From RUG572 sp964386385 (GTDB lineage Bacteria; Verrucomicrobiota; Kiritimatiellia; RFP12; UBA1067): a stretch of DNA of 64,000 bases. Location: the NCBI GenBank assembly GCA_964386385.1, contig CAYLRN010000015.1:1-64000 (forward strand). Reading direction: 5' to 3'. The notes beneath the pieces were generated by a model. That model made no database searches. It saw nothing but the letters and a program-made list of their open reading frames with translations, and was not told the origin of the DNA. Position numbers and translations under genes: made by a program. Positions 24,765-33,430 of the stretch are shown piece after piece. Numbering within the stretch: position 1 is the first letter of the stretch; the number at the start of each line of letters is the position of its first letter.

Positions 24765-25816
24765 GAATCGCAAGGTCAGTGGCGGCGCTTACGCCGTACG
24801 TCCCAGGCGAGCAGCCGAAATACCGCCAGGTCGTAAAGCTCAACACGAACGAAAACCCGTATCTGCCGTCGCCGCAGGTCGAAAAGACGCTGAAGTCGTT
24901 CGACCTCGACAATCTCCGGCGCTATCCGGACCCGGTCTTCGCCGAGTTCCGCGCAAAGGCGGCGGAGACGTACGGGACCGTCCCGGAGCGCGTGTTCGCC
25001 GGGAACGGCTCCGACGAAGTGCTCACCCTCGCCGCCCGCGCGTTCGTGGACGACGACGAGTGCATCGGCTCGTTCGACCCGTCGTACTCCCTCTACAGGA
25101 CGCTCGCCGCCATCCGCGACGTCCCGTTCGTGCCATCCCCGCTGAACGACGACTTCTCCTGGGCCGCCCCCGTCGTCAAGTCCGCCGCGGGCGACGTCGC
25201 CCTCTTCCTCCTTACAAACCCGAACGCCCCCACGTCGATCCGATATCCGCGCGAATGCGTCGCGGAGTTCGCCGCGTCCTTCCCCGGCGTCGTGCTCGTG
25301 GACGAGGCGTATGCCGACTTCGCGGACGAGTCGTGCGTCCCGCTCGCCACCGCGCCGGACAACCGCAACGTCGTCGTCATGCGCACGCTCTCGAAGAGCT
25401 ATTCACTCGCAGGCCTCCGCTTCGGATTCTGCATCGGCCCCGAAGACCTCGTCGAGGCCCTCTACAAGGTCAAGGACTCCTACAACTGCGACGCCGTGGC
25501 GCAGGCCGTCGCAACCGCCGCGCTTTCCGACGGACAGTGGATGAAGCGCAACGTGGCGAAAGTCGTCAAGACGCGGGAGGAGACCGCCGCCGCGCTGCGC
25601 GCGCGCGGATGGGACGTTCCGCCGTCGCAGTCCAACTTCCTTTTCGCCCGCCCCGCGCACCGCCCGGCGGCGGAGCTCTTCGAGGCGCTGCGCGCGCGGA
25701 ACGTGTACGTCCGCTACTTCCCAGGTCCCAGGACTGGCGACCGCCTTCGCATCACCGTCGGCACGGACGCCGACATGGCCACCCTTCTCTCGATTCTAGA
25801 GGAAATAGACGCATGA
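24761..25816 (+). CDS. hisC: Histidinol-phosphate aminotransferase
   Basis: PLP-dependent transfer of the amino group from glutamate to imidazole-acetol phosphate in histidine synthesis. 351 residues, fold type I. LNTNENPY, GNGSDEVL, VDEAYADF and the PLP-lysine motif RTLSKSYSLAGLRFG are all present. No other his genes are adjacent. It overlaps the lipoprotein gene upstream and paaK downstream, so it seems to be expressed in a mixed operon. Confidence 0.93.
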   Translation: MRIARSVAALTPYVPGEQPKYRQVVKLNTNENPYLPSPQVEKTLKSFDLDNLRRYPDPVFAEFRAKAAETYGTVPERVFAGNGSDEVLTLAARAFVDDDECIGSFDPSYSLYRTLAAIRDVPFVPSPLNDDFSWAAPVVKSAAGDVALFLLTNPNAPTSIRYPRECVAEFAASFPGVVLVDEAYADFADESCVPLATAPDNRNVVVMRTLSKSYSLAGLRFGFCIGPEDLVEALYKVKDSYNCDAVAQAVATAALSDGQWMKRNVAKVVKTREETAAALRARGWDVPPSQSNFLFARPAHRPAAELFEALRARNVYVRYFPGPRTGDRLRITVGTDADMATLLSILEEIDA

Positions 25817-27126
25817 ACGACCCGATCAACCCGATATCGAAACCGGACTTCACCCCCGTTCCCGAACTGCGCGCAATGCAGCTCAGGAAGCTTCAAGAGC
25901 TCATCCCCTACGAGTACGAGCGCGTCCCGCTCTTCCGCCGCCGCTGCGACGAAAAGGGCGTCAAGCCACGCGATCTCGTCACCCTGGCGGACCTTGCCAA
26001 GTTCCCGTTCATGAAGAAGACAGACCTCCGCGACGAATACCCCCTCGGCCTCACCGCCGCGCCGATGAAGGAGATCAGCCGCTTCCACTGCTCGTCTGGA
26101 ACAACGGGCAAGCCCATCTGCATCCCGGCGACGAAGGAAGACCTCGCGATCTGGACGGAAGGCGCGGCGCGCTGCCTCGCGATGTACGGCATCACCGACG
26201 AGGACGTCGTCCAGGTCTCCTACGGCTACGGTCTCTTCACCGGCGGCCTCGGCGCCCATTATGGCGCGGAAGCGCTCGGCTGCGCCGTCCTCCCCACCGG
26301 CGCCGGCAACACGGAAAAGCAGATCATGCTGATGAAGGACCTCGGCGTCACCGTCATCGCCTGCACCCCCAGCTACTTCCTCCACCTCGCAACCGTCGCC
26401 GAGGCGATGGGCGTCGACTTCCGCCGCGACACGAAACTCAGGCACGGCGTGTTCGGCGCCGAGCCGTGGACGGACGAGATCAAGGCCAAGATCGAGCAGA
26501 TCGCCGGCATCACCGCCCACGACATCTACGGCCTCACCGAAATCGCCGGTCCCGGCGTCGCCGGCAACTGCCCCCACTGCCACGGCCTCCACGTGTGGGA
26601 GGACCACTTCTACCCCGAAATCGTCGACCCCGACACGCTCGAAGTCCTGCCGGACGGAGAAGAGGGCGAACTCGTTTTCACAACCCTCGACCGCCGCGGA
26701 ACGCCGATGGTCCGCTACCGCACACGCGACCTCTCGCGCCTACAGACCGGGACGTGTCCCTGCGGTCGCACGATGCGCGTCATGGACCGCGTCCACGCCC
26801 GCACGGACGACATGCTGATCATCCACGGCGTGAACGTCTTCCCCGGCCAGATCGAGGCCTGCCTCATGAAGGTTCCCGAAGTCGCCCCGCACTACCAGAT
26901 CGAACTTTCCTCCACCGACACGATGGACCGCTTCGAGATCAAGGTGGAGGTGACCCGCGACGCCTTCACGGATTCCGTCACCGCCATGGAGAACGTCCGC
27001 CGCCGCGTGGCCGCCTCAATCAAGGAAATAGTCGGCCTCTCGCCCAAGATCTTCATCGTCGCCCCAGGTACGCTCCCGCGCAGCCAGGGAAAGATCAAGC
27101 GCGTGATCGACAACCGCAGAAAGTAA
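25813..27126 (+). CDS. paaK: Phenylacetate-CoA ligase
   Basis: ATP-dependent activation of phenylacetate or a related aryl-acetate to the CoA thioester. 437 residues, full length. AMP-binding motif SSGTTGKP, GAEPWTDEI, DIYGLTEIAGPGV, and the C-terminal IIHGVNVFPGQIE and RSQGKIKRV motifs are intact. In anaerobes paaK is often paired with an ACT-domain gene, as here, and may serve re-use of aromatic acids for amino-acid synthesis (inference). Coupled to hisC by ATGA. Confidence 0.93.
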   Translation: MNDPINPISKPDFTPVPELRAMQLRKLQELIPYEYERVPLFRRRCDEKGVKPRDLVTLADLAKFPFMKKTDLRDEYPLGLTAAPMKEISRFHCSSGTTGKPICIPATKEDLAIWTEGAARCLAMYGITDEDVVQVSYGYGLFTGGLGAHYGAEALGCAVLPTGAGNTEKQIMLMKDLGVTVIACTPSYFLHLATVAEAMGVDFRRDTKLRHGVFGAEPWTDEIKAKIEQIAGITAHDIYGLTEIAGPGVAGNCPHCHGLHVWEDHFYPEIVDPDTLEVLPDGEEGELVFTTLDRRGTPMVRYRTRDLSRLQTGTCPCGRTMRVMDRVHARTDDMLIIHGVNVFPGQIEACLMKVPEVAPHYQIELSSTDTMDRFEIKVEVTRDAFTDSVTAMENVRRRVAASIKEIVGLSPKIFIVAPGTLPRSQGKIKRVIDNRRK

Positions 27127-27145
27127 ACGCGAAAGGAGTTCCGGC

Positions 27146-27583
27146 ATGACCATCAACCAGGTCTCTCTCTTCCTTGAAAACAAGACGGGACAGCTCGCGC
27201 AGGCGTGCAAGGTCCTCGCCGACAACGACGTCTCCCTCGTCACGCTCTCCCTCGCGGAGACGCAGGACTTCGGCATCGCCCGCTTCATCGTGGACGACCA
27301 CGTCCGCGCCACCCAGGCCCTTTCCGACGCGGGCTTCCTCGTGAAGACCTCCCCCGTCGTCGCCGTCACCGTCCCGGACCGCCCCGGCGGAATGTCCGAG
27401 GTCGTCACCACCCTCGCCGTCAACGGATGCGACATCGAATACTCCTATGCGTTCGCGTTCCACTACGGACAGAAGGCCGTGCTCGTCTTCCGCTTCACGG
27501 ACGACGCGAAAGCCCTCAAGACCCTCGCCGACGCCGGCTACACCACCCTGGGCGAACCCCAGCTCCGCGACGCCGCCAACTGA
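27146..27583 (+). CDS. Tandem ACT-domain protein
   Basis: 145 residues with two ACT domains, roughly 3-68 (VSLFLENKTGQLAQACKVLA) and 70-138 (AVTVPDRPGGMSEVVTTLA). ACT domains bind amino acids; the partner is probably the adjacent PaaK or an aromatic-acid pathway. AAAGGAG lies eight bases before the ATG. 19 bases after paaK and 20 before thrC. Confidence 0.88.
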   Translation: MTINQVSLFLENKTGQLAQACKVLADNDVSLVTLSLAETQDFGIARFIVDDHVRATQALSDAGFLVKTSPVVAVTVPDRPGGMSEVVTTLAVNGCDIEYSYAFAFHYGQKAVLVFRFTDDAKALKTLADAGYTTLGEPQLRDAAN

Positions 27584-27603
27584 ACAACGACATTCCGACG
27601 AAA

Positions 27604-28998
27604 ATGAAATTCACCAGCACCCGCTCCGATTCCGAAAACGCATCCCTTCCCTGCATTCTCCGCGGCCTCGCGCCAGACGGCGGCCTCTTCGTCCCGCGCG
27701 CGGTCGGCCGCGTCGACCTCGCCGCCTGCGGCGACCTCGCGGGCGCGGAGCGCGTCGCCCTCGGCGCAATCTTCGACGACGTGCCGGAGTCCGTGCGCGA
27801 AGACGCGATCCGCAACCTCCTCGCGAAGTTCCCGGCGGAGAACCCGATTCCGCTAGTGGACGCCGACGGCTTCAAGATCCTGGAGCTCTTCCACGGCCCG
27901 ACGGGCGCGTTCAAGGACGTGGCGCTCTCCGTGCTGCCGGTCCTCATGGTCGCGGCCGCGGACGGCAGACGCGTCCTGATCCTCACGGCAACGTCAGGCG
28001 ACACCGGTTCGGCCGCGATGGCGGGCTTCTCCGACGTTCCCGGAATCCAGATCGCGGTCTTCTTCCCGAACACCGGCACTTCGCGCATCCAGCGCCTCCA
28101 GATGACGACGCCGTCCGCGAAGAACGTCCGCGGCATCGCCATTCGCGGAAACTTCGACGACGCCCAGGCCGCCGTGAAGCGCATATTCTCCGACCCCGCG
28201 ATCCGCGCCGAGGCCGAGCGGGCGGGCATCACCCTCTCCTCCGCCAACTCGATCAACGTCGGACGCCTCGTGCCGCAGATCGGCTACTACCTCCTCTCCG
28301 CCGCGAAGATCGGCGAAGAGTTCGACGTCGTCGTCCCCTCCGGCAACTTCGGCAACATCCTCGCCGCCTACTACGCGAAGATGATGGGCGCCCCAATCCG
28401 GAAGTTCATCTGCGCCTCGAACGTGAACGACGTCCTGACGCGCTTCATCGCCACCGGCGTCTACGATCCCGGCGACAGGTTCACGGTCACGAACTCCCCG
28501 TCCATGGACATACGCAAGTCGTCCAACGTGGAGCGCATGCTCTGGCTCGTCAACGGCGGCCTCGAAGACCCGGCGGCCGCGTCGGCGGAGACGAAGCGCC
28601 TGATGGACGACTTCGCGGCGACGGGCCGCTACGCGCTCAACGTCGCCGCCCGCGAGCGTCTTCAGTCCGAATTCCTCGGCGCGTTCGCGACCCCTGACGA
28701 GACGGAGGCGGAAATGCGCCTGATGCGCGAACGCTGCGGGTACGTCCTCGACCCGCACACCGCAGTCGCCACCGCGGTCGCGCGCAAACTCGGCTACCCG
28801 CAGGGCGGCCGCCCATGCGTCGTCGCCGCCACGGCAACGCCATACAAGTTTCCGGAGACGTGCCGCCGCGCGTTCGGCGCGGACGTCCTGACGAATCCGC
28901 CGCCCTCCTTCGCGGCAATGGAGACGGCCCCGGTCACGCAGACGCAGGTCGTCGACGTCCCCGAAATCGACGCCGCCGTCAAGGCGCTTATCGCCTGA
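27604..28998 (+). CDS. thrC: Threonine synthase
   Basis: PLP enzyme converting O-phosphohomoserine to threonine. 464 residues, the longer type II class. HGPTGAFKDVAL carries the PLP lysine; ATSGDTGSAA, SSANSINVGRLVPQIGYY and VPSGNFGNI complete the fold. The ATG at 27604 begins MKFTSTRSD. Last gene of the hisC-paaK-ACT-thrC run, followed by the octamer-repeat region. Confidence 0.95.
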   Translation: MKFTSTRSDSENASLPCILRGLAPDGGLFVPRAVGRVDLAACGDLAGAERVALGAIFDDVPESVREDAIRNLLAKFPAENPIPLVDADGFKILELFHGPTGAFKDVALSVLPVLMVAAADGRRVLILTATSGDTGSAAMAGFSDVPGIQIAVFFPNTGTSRIQRLQMTTPSAKNVRGIAIRGNFDDAQAAVKRIFSDPAIRAEAERAGITLSSANSINVGRLVPQIGYYLLSAAKIGEEFDVVVPSGNFGNILAAYYAKMMGAPIRKFICASNVNDVLTRFIATGVYDPGDRFTVTNSPSMDIRKSSNVERMLWLVNGGLEDPAAASAETKRLMDDFAATGRYALNVAARERLQSEFLGAFATPDETEAEMRLMRERCGYVLDPHTAVATAVARKLGYPQGGRPCVVAATATPYKFPETCRRAFGADVLTNPPPSFAAMETAPVTQTQVVDVPEIDAAVKALIA

Positions 28999-29011
28999 CT
29001 TGCGTCATGCG

Positions 29012-29091
29012 ATAAGCGCTTAAGTGATTAAGCAGTTAAGCGCTTGAGCGATTAAGTGGTCAAGTGCCTAAATGGTTAAGCGCCTAAATTC
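29012..29091. repeat. Tandem octamer array, ten units
   Basis: Ten consecutive 8-base units in perfect phase, consensus YTAAGYGN (for example TTAAGTGA, TTAAGCAG, TTAAGCGC, TTGAGCGA, TTAAGTGG). It starts 13 bases after the thrC stop. Not a CRISPR array: the units are contiguous, with no spacers. Confidence 0.95.
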
Positions 29092-29180
29092 GGCAGGGCG
29101 CGACGTCTCGTCGCACCGTTTTGCCGTTTGCGGCGCGTGAGGACATACGCCCTCCCATGAAAACCGCCCTCTGCGGCAAA
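29092..29180. other. Spacer between inverted octamer arrays
   Basis: 89 bases, no gene. Contains GC-rich complementary bits (GGCAGGGCG and CGCCCT). With the flanking arrays it separates two convergent genes. Confidence 0.5.
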
Positions 29181-29212
29181 CTTGACCACTTAACCACTTA
29201 ATCTCTTGCTCA
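29181..29212. repeat. Inverted octamer array, four units
   Basis: Four 8-base units CTTGACCA, CTTAACCA, CTTAATCT, CTTGCTCA: the reverse complement of the first array's consensus. A 14-base block is exactly complementary to 29052-29065. The last unit contains the stop codon of the sugar isomerase-like gene. Confidence 0.9.
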
Positions 29213-30139
29213 ATTGCCCAGGCGCTTCATCGTGTCAAGGGCGGTGGCGAGGTTCTTCGCAAGGTCTTTTCTGTCGCCCCAGCCGCATTCGCACGAGACG
29301 CCGCCCGCGTAGCCGATCTTCTTCAGCGCCGCGAAGTACGGAACGAACCTCTCCGTGTCGTTGGCGCCGGGGAAATTGCGCTTGCCGTACGTGGCGATGT
29401 GCACGTGCTTCAGGCGCGCGCCGGCATTGACGATCGATTCCGCCGACTCGCGGCCCATCATCATGTGGAAGATGTCGGCGAGCTGCTGGATGCGGGGAGA
29501 GGCGACGTCCTCGACGATCTGAAGTCCCTGCCAGACGTAGTTGATGACGTTGGACTCGTTCGGGCGCAGCGGCTCGATGACGACGACGACCTTGAGGTCT
29601 GAAATGCGCTCCGCCAGGCGGCGGCAGAAGTCGGTGTACTGGACGACTCCGTATTCGATGTCCGCCTGCTTCTTCGGGGCGCCGGGGCCGAAGGTGTACG
29701 GGACGTTGCGCGCACCGCCTGAGCCGAACACCACGGTCTTCACGCCGACCTCGTCCGCATGGCGGCAGGCGTTCTCGGCGTAGACGAGCGCGTCGTCGAA
29801 CTTGGCGTCGGGGCCCGTGAGGCGGTAGTTTCCGGGGATGAAGCCGTTGCACGAGCGAAGAGGAATCGGGGCGGCGAGAATCGCGTCGCGCTGCTTCTTC
29901 CACTCGTCGCCCGTCGCCATCGGCTTGAGCATCCCGGCGACGCCGTTCTCGAAGAAGTCGTAGCCAATCTCCTTCATCAGCTTCGCATCGCCAAGCCCGC
30001 GGCAGGCGCCGAAGAGAATGCGTCCGCCAGCCGGTTCGGAAGCGCGCGCCGTCGCGCATCCTGCGGTCGCCGTGGCCGCTGCCGCGGCGGCGGCAATCCC
30101 CGAGCCGAGAAAGGAACGTCTGCTGATTGCGTTTTCCAT
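29210..30139 (-). CDS. Tat-exported sugar isomerase/epimerase-like TIM barrel
   Basis: 309 residues. Twin-arginine signal ISRRSFLGSG followed by an Ala-rich helix, then a xylose-isomerase-like TIM barrel: VVFGSGG, VVVIEPLRPNESNVINY with the metal-site Glu, DIFHMMM, HVHIA and CECGWG. The export signal suggests periplasmic work on sugars, as with the Gfo/Idh proteins to the right. I prefer the second ATG (30139) because GAGG is eight bases before it; the ATG at 30145 is only three bases from it. 28 bases after the TolB-like gene. Confidence 0.82.
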   Translation of the reverse strand: MENAISRRSFLGSGIAAAAAAATATAGCATARASEPAGGRILFGACRGLGDAKLMKEIGYDFFENGVAGMLKPMATGDEWKKQRDAILAAPIPLRSCNGFIPGNYRLTGPDAKFDDALVYAENACRHADEVGVKTVVFGSGGARNVPYTFGPGAPKKQADIEYGVVQYTDFCRRLAERISDLKVVVVIEPLRPNESNVINYVWQGLQIVEDVASPRIQQLADIFHMMMGRESAESIVNAGARLKHVHIATYGKRNFPGANDTERFVPYFAALKKIGYAGGVSCECGWGDRKDLAKNLATALDTMKRLGN

Positions 30140-30167
30140 TGCCATGTCCTCTTTGTCAACGCCTCGG

Positions 30168-31331
30168 CTATCGCGCCCAGGCGGGGTTCATCCAGTTGCC
30201 CTGATTGCGGAAAATCTGCTGCGGACTGTCGCCATCGGGGGCTGTGTCCACGATGAAGAGGGCCTTGTCGCGGGAAGCCACCACGTGGCGGCCGTCGGCG
30301 GCCCAGCTGGGATGTTCCCAACTGCCGCCGTTGGAGACGATGCGCGTGGACGAATCGCCCTTCGCGGGGTCCATGACGGCGATGAAGTTCTGCCCGCCAC
30401 GCTTGCTGCACCACACGAGCTGTCCGTCGGCGCCCCAGTCGGGGTTCGTGTTCTCGCCGCCGGCGTTGGTCAACCGGCGGGACTTGCGCGTCGCGACGTC
30501 GACCACGTAGATCTGCGGATGGCGCGTCTCGTCGGAGACGTAGGCGATCTTGCGCCCGTCGGGGCTCCAGCACGGCGAGGCCTCGGAGGCCTTCGGGGTC
30601 TTCGTGAGCCGCTTGATGTTCTTCGTCGCGAAATCGAGGACGTAGAGTTCGGGGTTGCCCTGGAAGGAGAGGATGAGGGCGCAGCTCCTGCCGTCGGGAG
30701 AGACGGCGGCGCCGGTGGCGAGTCCCTTGAACTGGGCGAGGAGCGTGCTGCGCCCCTGCAGGTCGATGCGGTAGACGAGAGGGGTCTTCTGGAGGAAGCC
30801 CGTGTAGTAGATGTCCTTCTTGTTCGGGGCCCAGCGCGGGCCTACGGCGGCGCGGCGGTCGTGCGTGAGCTGCGTGATGTCGTAGCCGTCGGGATAGCAG
30901 ACGTAGAGCTCCGCGTTGTCGGCGCCCTTGCGATTCACGAACGCGATGCGGTTCTGCGCCATTCCCCTGCGGCCGGTATACGCCTCGACGATCGCGTCCG
31001 CCATCTCGCGCGCCGCCATGCGGGCGCCCTTGACGTCCGTGAACGCGCGGCTGGACGCGACCTGCTTGCCGGCGCCCCTGGCGACGACGCTTCCCCCGGG
31101 AGTCCCGGTCACGCGAATCTGCCCGTTCGGACCGACCATGAAGTCGCCCGCCAGCGAGAGGTTGCGCTTGAGCGAGGAATTGTAGGCATCGGCGGCAGGG
31201 CCGCCCGCGGTCTCCACCGTGACGACCGTGCGAGCGACGCCCGACTGCTTCACCACGATCTGCGGCGCGGTGGCGGCGAAGACGGAAATCGCCATCATCG
31301 AGGCGATTGCAAACGACATGGGACGAAACAT
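30168..31331 (-). CDS. tolB: TolB-like beta-propeller protein
   Basis: 387 residues, signal peptide MFRPMSFAIASMMAISVFAA. N-terminal alpha/beta domain (~30-150) followed by beta-propeller repeats with the PDG/WSPDGRKIAYVS signature, as in TolB of the Tol-Pal envelope system. Neighbouring tol genes (tolA, Q, R, pal) are absent, so the Tol assignment rests on the domain order. The second of two ATGs is chosen (AAGGAG five bases upstream). Promoter TGTATACT at 31368-31373. Confidence 0.78.
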   Translation of the reverse strand: MFRPMSFAIASMMAISVFAATAPQIVVKQSGVARTVVTVETAGGPAADAYNSSLKRNLSLAGDFMVGPNGQIRVTGTPGGSVVARGAGKQVASSRAFTDVKGARMAAREMADAIVEAYTGRRGMAQNRIAFVNRKGADNAELYVCYPDGYDITQLTHDRRAAVGPRWAPNKKDIYYTGFLQKTPLVYRIDLQGRSTLLAQFKGLATGAAVSPDGRSCALILSFQGNPELYVLDFATKNIKRLTKTPKASEASPCWSPDGRKIAYVSDETRHPQIYVVDVATRKSRRLTNAGGENTNPDWGADGQLVWCSKRGGQNFIAVMDPAKGDSSTRIVSNGGSWEHPSWAADGRHVVASRDKALFIVDTAPDGDSPQQIFRNQGNWMNPAWAR

Positions 31332-31367
31332 CATTGCTCCTTGGTTGAAAAGAAAAAGGTATGCGTT

Positions 31368-31373
31368 AGTATA
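31368..31373 (-). promoter_or_regulatory. -10 box of the tolB-like gene
   Basis: CTG-TATACT on the - strand, 36 bases before the start codon, with an AAGGAG ribosome site in between. Confidence 0.5.
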
Positions 31374-31484
31374 CAGATTCGGGAGCGGAAAGGCAATGCG
31401 AAATGCTCGGGGCGCTGTGGTTCGCCGATCTCTGACACCGCTCGACCAGCGGGCAAAGTGTTTGCCCATTTCCGGAAAGCGGAG

Positions 31485-33245
31485 TCAGCCGATCGCGAGG
31501 TCGGCAAGCTCCTCGAGGCGCACGAGCTCGCGGCCGCGGAACTCGTAGCAGATGAAGCGCACGGGAGTGCCGCCGGCGAGCGCGGGCAGGTTCGGGTCCG
31601 CGGCGTAGCGCCTCAGCTGCGCCACGGCCTCCTCGTGCCTCGCCGCGACGTCGGCGTCTGAGGCGCCGGCGGGCGAGTGCTTCATCTCGATCACGTAGCT
31701 GCGCTCCGGGACGGAGCCCTCGGGCAGCGTCCGGTCGGGGAAGAGCGCGTAGTCGGAGTATCCGCACGGATGCGAGAGCTCCGGCTTCACCACGTAGACG
31801 CTCTTCATCGTCAGGTACGCGCGGAGGTAGCCGTTGATCCGCGCCTCGCCGCAGATGCCGTCGCGGGGCGAGCCGTTGTCGCGGTACTTCTCCGCGAGGT
31901 ACGCGAGGAAGCCCTTCCAGTCGCCGTCCCACGCGAACGCATTGAACCGCTCCGTGAACTCCGTCACGTCTACGGCGTTGGGGCGCTTCGCGTACTCGTC
32001 GCGCATGTAGTCGAAGATCTGCCGCCGGACGCACTCGTTCGGGACGCGGAACTGGAGGTCGCCGCGCACGAAGCGCGACATGGTGACGATTCCGTAGTAG
32101 TAGTAGAGCGACTTGAAGTTCTCCTCCTTGAGAATCCCCTCTATCGGGAAGCTGTCCACGAGCGCGAAGGAGACCTCGCCCCTGTCGGCCAGCTCCTCCG
32201 TGAGCGGCAGGACGCCGTCGAACGTCTCCGCGTGGCGCTGCGCGGCGAGGATCGCCGAGAGATTCCTCCAGTCGCTCCGGATGTTCGCGTCGATGAGGTT
32301 GCGCGGCGGCCGACCCGTGGCGACGAGTTTGGACAGGTAGTAGAGCGCCATGTCGCAGTTGTAGAGCATCTCGCTCCCGACGCGATCCTCCGCGAAGCAG
32401 TAGCTGTCGTACCAGGCCTTGACGGTCGCAAGGTGCGGCCCCGCCGCGTCCGCGAACCTGCCCGTCCCCTGGAAGTCCTCGAAGAGCCGCCGCGTCTCGT
32501 CCGCCGTGAACCCGACCATCGCGTTGAACTCAGGCTCCTGCGATATGTTGGTGGCGATGTTGAAGCCGCTCGTGAGGTCGTCCATCGTCACGGGCGAGAC
32601 TCCGGTCATGAAGATGCGGTCGCACGTCGCCTTGAACTGCTTGAACCACCCGCGGTAGAAGCCCGTGCCGTGCGTGATCTCCTTGTAGGGGTCCTTCCCC
32701 GCCGTGGAGACGATCTCGTTCGTGAAGTTGTCGTACTCGTCCACGACCACGTAGATTCCGAGGCCGAGGCGTCTGGCAGCCGCGACGACCGCCTCGTACT
32801 TCGCGTTCGCAATGCCGGGCTTCAGGCGGACGGCCTCGACCTTCGCGTCGCCCTTCAGCCACTCCATGTGCGCCTCTATGAAGACATCCATCTGCGTGTC
32901 CATGTAGTCGGCGAACCTGTCCGCCCACGTGTCGCCCCTGCAGACGCCTACGCGGGAGAAGTCGAGCGAAATCACGAAGAAGTGGTTCTGCAGACCGGTC
33001 GGATTCCGCCCGACGTCAAGCCCGCCGAAGAGACGCTCGAAGTTCCCCTTCTCCGCGACGTCGTAGTAGCAGCGCAGCGTCTCGCAGAGGAGCGACTTGC
33101 CGAACCGCCTCGGCCGCACGAAGAAGAGGAAGTTCGCGCGCGCCTCGAGTTCGCGTACGTACGCGGTCTTGTCCACGTAGTAGAAGTCCTCCATGCGAAT
33201 CCGCCTGAAGTCCTTCACGCCGTATGGTATCTGCCCTTGTCTCAT
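31485..33245 (-). CDS. AAA-ATPase-like protein with C-terminal PD-(D/E)xK nuclease fold
   Basis: 586 residues. The N-terminus QIPYGVKDFRRIR and the P-loop-like RRFGKSLL (about 47-54) are the hallmarks of the AAA-ATPase-like family often multiplied in gut anaerobes; VVDEYDN is the Walker B. The C-terminus has SYVIEMKHSPAG, a nuclease-like E-K motif. Role unknown; such families expand like mobile or defence genes. Start at 33245: the ATG at 33254 lies inside the -10 box, and the family begins near QIPYG. A broken copy lies at 62141. Confidence 0.82.
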   Translation of the reverse strand: MRQGQIPYGVKDFRRIRMEDFYYVDKTAYVRELEARANFLFFVRPRRFGKSLLCETLRCYYDVAEKGNFERLFGGLDVGRNPTGLQNHFFVISLDFSRVGVCRGDTWADRFADYMDTQMDVFIEAHMEWLKGDAKVEAVRLKPGIANAKYEAVVAAARRLGLGIYVVVDEYDNFTNEIVSTAGKDPYKEITHGTGFYRGWFKQFKATCDRIFMTGVSPVTMDDLTSGFNIATNISQEPEFNAMVGFTADETRRLFEDFQGTGRFADAAGPHLATVKAWYDSYCFAEDRVGSEMLYNCDMALYYLSKLVATGRPPRNLIDANIRSDWRNLSAILAAQRHAETFDGVLPLTEELADRGEVSFALVDSFPIEGILKEENFKSLYYYYGIVTMSRFVRGDLQFRVPNECVRRQIFDYMRDEYAKRPNAVDVTEFTERFNAFAWDGDWKGFLAYLAEKYRDNGSPRDGICGEARINGYLRAYLTMKSVYVVKPELSHPCGYSDYALFPDRTLPEGSVPERSYVIEMKHSPAGASDADVAARHEEAVAQLRRYAADPNLPALAGGTPVRFICYEFRGRELVRLEELADLAIG

Positions 33246-33252
33246 GCCGCAC

Positions 33253-33258
33253 ATTATA
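33253..33258 (-). promoter_or_regulatory. Extended -10 box, leaderless type
   Basis: AATGC-TATAAT-GTGCGGC then ATG on the - strand; the spacer is seven bases, predicting a leaderless transcript of the AAA-ATPase gene. Confidence 0.7.
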
Positions 33259-33430
33259 GCATTTTCCCGGAAAAAGGTGACGGCGCATCGGCGGGACTCG
33301 CCTTGCCGGGGAAGTCCCGTTTTTCGGGGGCGTCCGCTCGGGGCGACGACGCCTCGGCCCTTGCCCCGGGCGCAGGGAGATGATAGACTTCAACAACCCG
33401 CTGCGGCGGCAACGACGAAAGGAACTGGCG

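Noticed and set aside
29012..29091. CRISPR array
   Set aside because: Units are contiguous 8-mers with no spacers and no cas genes nearby.
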